Assembly: GCA_035550515.1 (NCBI GenBank) | Contig: DASZOZ010000069.1 | Coordinates: forward strand, 47,385 to 111,384 | Direction of reading: 5' to 3' | DNA length: 64,000 nt | From: DATARH01 sp035550515 | GTDB lineage: Bacteria > Pseudomonadota > Alphaproteobacteria > ATCC43930 > CGMCC-115725 | Part shown: piece after piece, positions 59,207-64,000 of the stretch | Numbering within the stretch: position 1 is the first letter of the stretch | How the letters are laid out: the number at the start of each line of letters is the position of its first letter | Notes under the pieces: model-generated | What the model saw: only the letters and a program-made list of their open reading frames with translations | Told to the model about the DNA's origin: nothing | Database searches by the model: none | Made by a program: the position numbers and the translations under genes

Positions 59207-59278
59207 GGCCGGACTTGATCCGGCCATCCACGTCTTCTCGTTCCGCCGAGACGTGGACCCCCGGGTCAAGCCCGGGGG
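59207..59278. repeat. Cluster of three palindromes between MBL and response regulator genes
   Basis: Three consecutive inverted repeats: GGCCGGA-cttga-TCCGGCC (59207-59225), CCACGTCT...AGACGTGG (59228-59256) and CCCCCGGG-tcaag-CCCGGGGG (59258-59278). It looks like a dispersed intergenic repeat family of alphaproteobacteria and could terminate both convergent genes. Confidence 0.6.
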
Positions 59279-59301
59279 AAGGCGGGTTGATGGATCGGCG
59301 T

Positions 59302-59718
59302 CTAAATGGCGGTGCTCGGCTCGAGCGCCGCCATCACCGCGCCGATCAATTGCTGCGGCGCGAACGGCTTTTGCAGCACGACGACCGGGTTGGCGTATTC
59401 GGCCACCTGCCGAACGTCGTAGGACCCGCTCATCAGGATGACCTTGAGGCGGTGCCGTTTCAGCTGCGCCATGTTGCTGAGCACGACGCCGTGCGGGCTG
59501 CCGCGGCCCAGCCCGACATCGGTCAACAGCAGATCGACCGGCTCCCGGCCCTCGATGATCTTGATCGCGGCGGCGAACCCCTCGGCGGGGCTGACGCGAA
59601 GCTGGTGGCTTTCGAGCACCCGCACGACAAAGCGCAGAAACAAGGGGTCGTCGTCGACCACGACGACATGGCGCGGTCGCCGCGCCGCCTCGTCCGCCCG
59701 CATCGGGTCCGCGCTCAT
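59302..59718 (-). CDS. Single-domain response regulator
   Basis: This 138-residue CheY-like receiver has no output domain. The acidic pocket is VVVVDDDPLFLRFV, the phospho-accepting Asp is in VDLLLTDVGLGRG, the Ser switch in VILMSGSYD and the Lys in VVVLQKPFAP. It probably works as a phosphate shuttle or by interaction. No histidine kinase is in this window. It is convergent to the MBL gene across a palindromic repeat. Confidence 0.9.
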   Translation of the reverse strand: MSADPMRADEAARRPRHVVVVDDDPLFLRFVVRVLESHQLRVSPAEGFAAAIKIIEGREPVDLLLTDVGLGRGSPHGVVLSNMAQLKRHRLKVILMSGSYDVRQVAEYANPVVVLQKPFAPQQLIGAVMAALEPSTAI

Positions 59719-59810
59719 CGTCGCGACTATAATCCCACGGCCGGCAATACCGGCTTACGCCGCAACAGAATATCGTCGAAACAATCCATAAAAATCGACG
59801 GAAGTTCGTC

Positions 59811-60911
59811 TTAATCCGGCCAGCGCAGCAGCGGCTTGATCGTCACGCCGCTCGTCGCGTCGGCGGCGGCCTGGTTGATGTCGGCAAAGTCGTAGCGCGT
59901 CACCAGCCGGTCGAGCGGGAACCGTCCCGCCATGAACAGATCGACGAGCCGGGGGATGAACGCGCGCGGCCGGCTGTCGCCTTGGATGACGCCGCGGATC
60001 GTGCGCCCGCCTTGCAGCACCGGCATCTCGAAGCTGGCCTCGGTGCCGGCGCGGGCGCTGCCGACCAGCACGCAGGTGCCGAGCCCGCGCAGCGCGTCGG
60101 CCGCCAGCCGGAATACCGCCGGCACCGCCGAGGTTTCCAGGCTGAAATGCACCCCGCCGCCGGTAATGCGGCGGATCTCCGCCAGCGTCTCCGGGCCGCT
60201 GACCAGGGCGTGCGTCGCCCCCAGCGTCGTGGCCAGCGCCAGCCGCGACGGCAGCACATCGACCGCGACGATCGGGTCGCAGCCGGCGATCTTCGCCGCC
60301 ATCAGCCCGGCGAGCCCCACCCCGCCGACACCGAAGATCGCGATCGACTGCCCGGCGCGCGGCTGCATCACGTTGAGCACCGCGCCGGCGCCGGTCTGCA
60401 ACCCGCACCCCAACGGCCCCAGCATCTCGACCGGCGCATCGTCGCGCAGCCGGACGACGTCTTCCGCCGGCGCAATGGCGTAGGTGGCGAACGATGATTG
60501 CTGGAAAAAGCAGGAATAGACCGGCGCGCCGTCGCGGCTCATCGGCACGAACCCGTCGGCCCGGCGCCCGCTCGATTTGAGCGCCCGCGCCTCGGTGCAA
60601 TAGGCCGGGTGGTCGCCCCGGCACGGTTCGCACGCGCCGCAGAACGGGAACGAGATCACCACCTTGTCGCCGACCGCGAGGCCGCTCACACCGGACCCCA
60701 GCTCGGCGACGATCCCCGCCCCCTCATGCCCCGGCACGACCGGATACGGCAGGTTGGGAAAATACCCGTCGCGCGCGTGCAGATCGGTATGGCACAGGCC
60801 GCTCGCGGCGACCTTGACCAGTACCTCGCCGGCCCGCGGCGGCGCCAAATCCAAGGTCTGGATCTCGAACGGCTGCCCCCGAGCCGGCACGACCGCGGCG
60901 GTGATCTTCAT
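59811..60911 (-). CDS. Zinc-dependent alcohol dehydrogenase
   Basis: This 366-residue medium-chain dehydrogenase has its catalytic Cys in ASGLCHTDLHARDG and VPGHEGAGIV with the His-Glu. The structural zinc is held by CGACEPCRGDHPAYC, and the cofactor loop is IFGVGGVGLAGLMAA. The YSCFFQQSSFATYAI region is typical of aryl-alcohol/geraniol dehydrogenase-type enzymes. The start is ATG 60911; longer in-frame extensions reach into the repeat-bearing leader. It is alone on its strand. Confidence 0.9.
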   Translation of the reverse strand: MKITAAVVPARGQPFEIQTLDLAPPRAGEVLVKVAASGLCHTDLHARDGYFPNLPYPVVPGHEGAGIVAELGSGVSGLAVGDKVVISFPFCGACEPCRGDHPAYCTEARALKSSGRRADGFVPMSRDGAPVYSCFFQQSSFATYAIAPAEDVVRLRDDAPVEMLGPLGCGLQTGAGAVLNVMQPRAGQSIAIFGVGGVGLAGLMAAKIAGCDPIVAVDVLPSRLALATTLGATHALVSGPETLAEIRRITGGGVHFSLETSAVPAVFRLAADALRGLGTCVLVGSARAGTEASFEMPVLQGGRTIRGVIQGDSRPRAFIPRLVDLFMAGRFPLDRLVTRYDFADINQAAADATSGVTIKPLLRWPD

Positions 60912-60939
60912 CGCTGCCCTCCCCATCAGCAGTATCTTA

Positions 60940-61045
60940 GCGCAAAGGACGCCGGGGAGGCGCGGAGGACGCGAAGACGCCGGTTCGGTGTGCAGCGCCC
61001 ACGGCGACGCCTTCGTCCTCCGCGTATCCTTTGCGTCCTCCGCGT
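60940..61045. repeat. Long imperfect inverted repeat between divergent genes
   Basis: The left arm (CGCAAAGGACGC...GCGGAGGACGCGAAG, 60941-60976) and right arm (CTTCGTCCTCCGCGTATCC..., 61011-61044) are near-complementary around a 34-base centre. It matches the GCAAAGGACGCGGAGG-type dispersed palindrome of proteobacterial genomes. It lies between the adh start (60911) and the NTF2-like gene start (61087). Confidence 0.6.
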
Positions 61046-61086
61046 TGAAATGTTTCTCTTCGCATCGCAGCGCGAGGAGCAACCCG

Positions 61087-61581
61087 ATGGATGCACAACA
61101 CTTCGCCACCCTTCTCGACCGCTTCACCGCCGCCGGCTGCGCCAATGACGGCGCCGCCTTCGCCGGTTTGTTCATCGAGGCCGGTACCTACGAAGACGAT
61201 TTCTTCGGCCTGTTCCGCGGCCGCGCCGAGATCGCCGCGATGCTCCAGCGCTTCCACGACACCGGTGAGGATTACCGCTGGGATTTCCACGACTTGGTGA
61301 CCGACGGCCGCCTCGGCTACGCCACCTTCCGCTTCAGCTTCCGGTCAAGAATGCCGGGCTGCGAAGGCAGGCCGGTGCTGATCACAGGAATCTCGTGCTT
61401 CCGCTTCGAGGGCGACCTGATCGCCGCGTACCGCGAAACCTTCGACACCGGCATCGCCCTCGCCCAACTCGGCTTCCCGGCCGACCGCATCAAGCGCGTC
61501 CTCGACAAGGAAGCCGCCGCACAGAACGCGACGCCGGCGGCGCAGGAGCATCTGGGGCGTTTCACACCCCGCCCGCGCTGA
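61087..61581 (+). CDS. NTF2-like (SnoaL) protein
   Basis: This 164-residue protein has the NTF2/SnoaL pattern: FATLLDRFTAAGCANDGAAF, YEDDFFGLFRGRAEIAAML, a central WDFHDLVTDGRLGYATFRFS and a helical end FDTGIALAQLGFPADRIKRV. Members are small enzymes or binding proteins, often near oxidoreductases; here an alcohol dehydrogenase is divergent and a flavin monooxygenase convergent. Specific reaction unknown. Confidence 0.8.
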   Translation: MDAQHFATLLDRFTAAGCANDGAAFAGLFIEAGTYEDDFFGLFRGRAEIAAMLQRFHDTGEDYRWDFHDLVTDGRLGYATFRFSFRSRMPGCEGRPVLITGISCFRFEGDLIAAYRETFDTGIALAQLGFPADRIKRVLDKEAAAQNATPAAQEHLGRFTPRPR

Positions 61582-61597
61582 CCCGCGCTCCCTCAGG

Positions 61598-62818
61598 TTA
61601 CCAGGCTTCCCGGCCGCGCTGCGGTCGGGCGATGCCGGCCTCCGCACCCGCCGCGGCCAGTTCGCGCTTCTCGCGCTGCTCGGCCTCGTGCTTGTCGAAC
61701 ATCGCCTTGGCGGCGGCGTTGCGCTTGGCGCTGAACTCGTCGCGGTTGTCGCCGCACCATTGGAAGGAGGCGTGGCGGCTCTGGTTGAGCTTTGAGAAAT
61801 GCGGCATCACATAGCGCGCATAGAGCTCGTAGGAGCGCTTGGTCGCCGCGAAATCGGCCCAGTTATGCGCCTGCTGCAGCATCGCGCCGAACTGGCCCTG
61901 CTTGTCCTGCAGCCGCTCGATCAGCGCGATCGCATCGTCCGGCGTGCCGCACACGCCGTAGCGGTTCTCGATGAACCATTCGAGCGGGTCCTTGCCCGCC
62001 GGCACGATAAAGCGCGGCTGGTTGTTGTTGAGATAGCCGAGATATTTCTCGAACCCGAACCGCGCATTCTCGTAAGCCTGCGCGCGGGTCTCGGCGATGT
62101 GCATCGGCCCGACGAGGCGCAGCCGGTTGGGGTCCATCACCCGCCCCTGCTCGGCCGCGACATCGTTGGCGATCTGCCAGTTCGAGCCGAGCGCGTCAAA
62201 GCCGAACGGGTTGGTCGCCGCGACGCAGATCATGCCGAGATCGTACTTGCCGGCGAGCCGCCCGCCCGACGGCGTCACCGCGCTGACCACGGCGACCTCG
62301 GGGTACGGCTTGGTGTAGGGCAGCAGGTGCAGCCGGCAGCCTTCCATCGTGTACCAGTCGGTCTTCTCGGTGACGATCTCGCCCTTGAACAGCCGCAGGA
62401 TCGCGTCGAGCGACTCGGCCATGCGGTCGCGCTGGGTGATCGGGTCGATCCCCATCATGATCGCGTCCGACGCCAGCAGGCCCGGCCCGGCGCCGAACAT
62501 GACCCGGCCGCGCGTCATGTGGTCAAGCTCGACGATGCGGTCGGCCACCATCATCGGGTGGTGATAGGGCAGCGAGATGACCCCGGTGCCAAAGCGGATG
62601 TGCTTGGTGCGCTCGGCGGCGACGGCGATAAAGATTTCGGGCGACGAGATGATCTCGTACCCGGCCGAATGGTGCTCGCCGATCCACGCCTCATGAAACC
62701 CGAGCTTGTCGAGCCAGACCATCAGCTCGAGGTCTCGTTCGAGGCATTGCGTCGGGTCTTCCTCGTTCGGATGGAACGGCGGCAGGAAGATGCCGTGGCG
62801 CAGGTTGATCTCGCTCAT
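61598..62818 (-). CDS. LLM-class flavin-dependent monooxygenase
   Basis: This 406-residue luciferase-like flavin monooxygenase has the family core: FHEAWIGEHHSAGYEIISSP, IRFGTGVISLPYHHPMMVAD and MTRGRVMFGAGPGLLASDAI. The reduced flavin must be supplied by a reductase, not found here. The start at 62818 (MSEINLRHGIFLPPFHP) is normal for the family. It is divergent from the alpha/beta hydrolase, which suggests the pair acts on one substrate, perhaps an oxidation followed by hydrolysis; that is inference. Confidence 0.9.
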   Translation of the reverse strand: MSEINLRHGIFLPPFHPNEEDPTQCLERDLELMVWLDKLGFHEAWIGEHHSAGYEIISSPEIFIAVAAERTKHIRFGTGVISLPYHHPMMVADRIVELDHMTRGRVMFGAGPGLLASDAIMMGIDPITQRDRMAESLDAILRLFKGEIVTEKTDWYTMEGCRLHLLPYTKPYPEVAVVSAVTPSGGRLAGKYDLGMICVAATNPFGFDALGSNWQIANDVAAEQGRVMDPNRLRLVGPMHIAETRAQAYENARFGFEKYLGYLNNNQPRFIVPAGKDPLEWFIENRYGVCGTPDDAIALIERLQDKQGQFGAMLQQAHNWADFAATKRSYELYARYVMPHFSKLNQSRHASFQWCGDNRDEFSAKRNAAAKAMFDKHEAEQREKRELAAAGAEAGIARPQRGREAW

Positions 62819-63022
62819 CGCAATGCCTCGCTTCGAAAGCCAGCAGATTACTTCTTTGTCGCCATTCCCTGGCGATCGCCGCGGAATGACGATCGGGAAT
62901 GCAGCCTCACTTATGATCAGCCATGCAACGTTAGCGGAGTTCGCCGGTGCGGAAAACATTTCCGCCCGCAACTCTGGCACGTCATGATGCGTGACCTAAC
63001 GCCTGTCGGAGCCGTCGCCGCC

Positions 63023-63937
63023 ATGAGCCTGTCGCCCGAGGAATACCGCGAGCATCTCGAAACCACGGCGGTGCGCGCCGGGTTCAGCTTCGATGGCGTG
63101 GTGCTGCCCGAGAGCCGCGAATTCCATCTCGGCCGGATGCGGTTCCACTATCTCGACTGGGGCAACAAGCACCTGCCGACGATCGTGCTCCTGCATGGCG
63201 GCGCGCTCAACGCGCACACCTGGGACCTCGTCTGCCTGGCGCTGCGCGACGACTACCATTGCGTCGCGCTCGACCAGCGCGGCCATGGCGACAGCGACTG
63301 GGCGCACGACGCCGATTATTCGATGGAGGCGCAGCTCACCGACACCAAGGGCTTTGTCGACCATCTGGGGCTGGACAAATTCATCCTCGTCGGCATGTCG
63401 CTCGGCGCGATCAACTCGCTCGCCTTCGCGGTCAATCATCCCGAGCGGCTGGATGCGCTCGTGATCATCGACGCCGGCCCGGAAATGCGCCGGCCCGGAT
63501 CGAGCCGCATCCGCGACTTTGTCAACGGCGTCGCCGAGACCGTGACGATCGAAGCGATCATCGAGAAGGCGCCCGAATTCAACCCGCGCCGCGACCCGCA
63601 GATCCTCCGCCGCAGCCTGATGCACGCCTTGCGGCAGCAGCCAGACGGCACCTGGCGGTGGAAATACGACCGCCGCCGTTTCCAGGCGCTCGATCAGGAA
63701 AAGCAGCGCGCCGCCCGCGCCGCGCTGGCCGACGGCCTCAGCCGCATCGCCTGCCCGACGCTGATCGTGCGCGGCGGCGAGAGCGACGTGTTTCATGAGG
63801 AAGACGGCATCCGCCTCGCCGCCCGCCTGCCGAAAGGCCAATTCGTCACCGTGCCCAAGGCCGGCCACACCGTCCAGGGCGACAACCCAAAGGATCTGGT
63901 CGCCGAGCTGCGCCGGTTTTTGACGAAGGCGAATTAA
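63023..63937 (+). CDS. Alpha/beta hydrolase
   Basis: This 304-residue hydrolase starts at 63023; ATGs at 62984 and 62987 are alternatives without a good ribosome-binding site. The oxyanion region is IVLLHGGALNAHTWDLVC, the nucleophile elbow is ILVGMSLGAINSL (Ser), and the Asp and His are in RGGESDVFHEEDG and VPKAGHTVQGDNPK. It fits esterases and C-C hydrolases of alpha/beta fold. Divergent from the LLM monooxygenase, so a joint catabolic role is plausible. Confidence 0.88.
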   Translation: MSLSPEEYREHLETTAVRAGFSFDGVVLPESREFHLGRMRFHYLDWGNKHLPTIVLLHGGALNAHTWDLVCLALRDDYHCVALDQRGHGDSDWAHDADYSMEAQLTDTKGFVDHLGLDKFILVGMSLGAINSLAFAVNHPERLDALVIIDAGPEMRRPGSSRIRDFVNGVAETVTIEAIIEKAPEFNPRRDPQILRRSLMHALRQQPDGTWRWKYDRRRFQALDQEKQRAARAALADGLSRIACPTLIVRGGESDVFHEEDGIRLAARLPKGQFVTVPKAGHTVQGDNPKDLVAELRRFLTKAN

Positions 63938-63967
63938 CGTAATATTCGATCGGAGAGGGCCGCCATC

Positions 63968-64000
63968 GGCCCGGTGTCCGTCATTCCGGCGAAGGCCGGA
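63968..64000. repeat. REP-like element at the window end
   Basis: The final bases read GTCATTCCGGCGAAGGCCGGA, the first half of a common dispersed palindromic repeat of proteobacteria. The rest is outside the window. Confidence 0.45.

Overview
The window is high-GC chromosomal DNA of an alphaproteobacterium. The evidence is the lptF-lptG-lptD-surA-pdxA-rsmA run, the fabD-fabG-acpP-fabF-mltG-yicC-gmk run, a MoxR/CoxE-type pair and a DUF6456-like protein. Gene style suggests a Rhodospirillales or Rhizobiales relative, but nothing here fixes the genus. No rRNA, tRNA, CRISPR array or replication origin was seen.

Layout. 1-13.6 kb is a mixed housekeeping and metabolic region: a MoxR ATPase with its VWA partner, a uronate dehydrogenase-like SDR, a LysR regulator facing a cupin, one fused double ABC exporter of CydDC type, an EEP hydrolase, a DHA2-type MFS exporter, a DTW protein and an S10 carboxypeptidase. 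13.7-16.7 kb carries a lipoprotein, then a small cassette with an orphan colicin E3-type ribonuclease and a coupled putative immunity gene. The cassette is bracketed by two copies of the 3' end of holC, and holC and pepA follow. 16.8-24.9 kb (+) is the outer-membrane biogenesis operon: LptF/LptG, LptD and SurA, then PdxA and RsmA. 24.8-31.8 kb (-) is the fatty-acid synthesis cluster followed by mltG, yicC and gmk.

31.86-58.17 kb is one phage-derived block, read almost wholly on the minus strand. From right to left it holds an S24-type repressor, a Cys/His protein, a DUF6456-like protein, terminase, a tailspike, portal, protease, capsid, connector, tail tube, tape measure, the DUF2460/DUF2163/NlpC/tail-hub set, and lysis genes. 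The core order matches Rhodobacter-type gene transfer agents, but it is interrupted by accessory genes. No integrase, excisionase or replication gene is visible, and housekeeping genes flank it on both sides. Four matches to a 15-bp operator-like word sit at the repressor control region and beside the terminase promoter. Intrinsic-terminator-like hairpins stand directly in front of the portal, capsid and holin-like genes.

58.2-64 kb returns to chromosomal genes: an MBL hydrolase, a single-domain response regulator, a zinc alcohol dehydrogenase, an NTF2-like protein, an LLM flavin monooxygenase and a divergent alpha/beta hydrolase. Palindromic intergenic repeats separate several of them.
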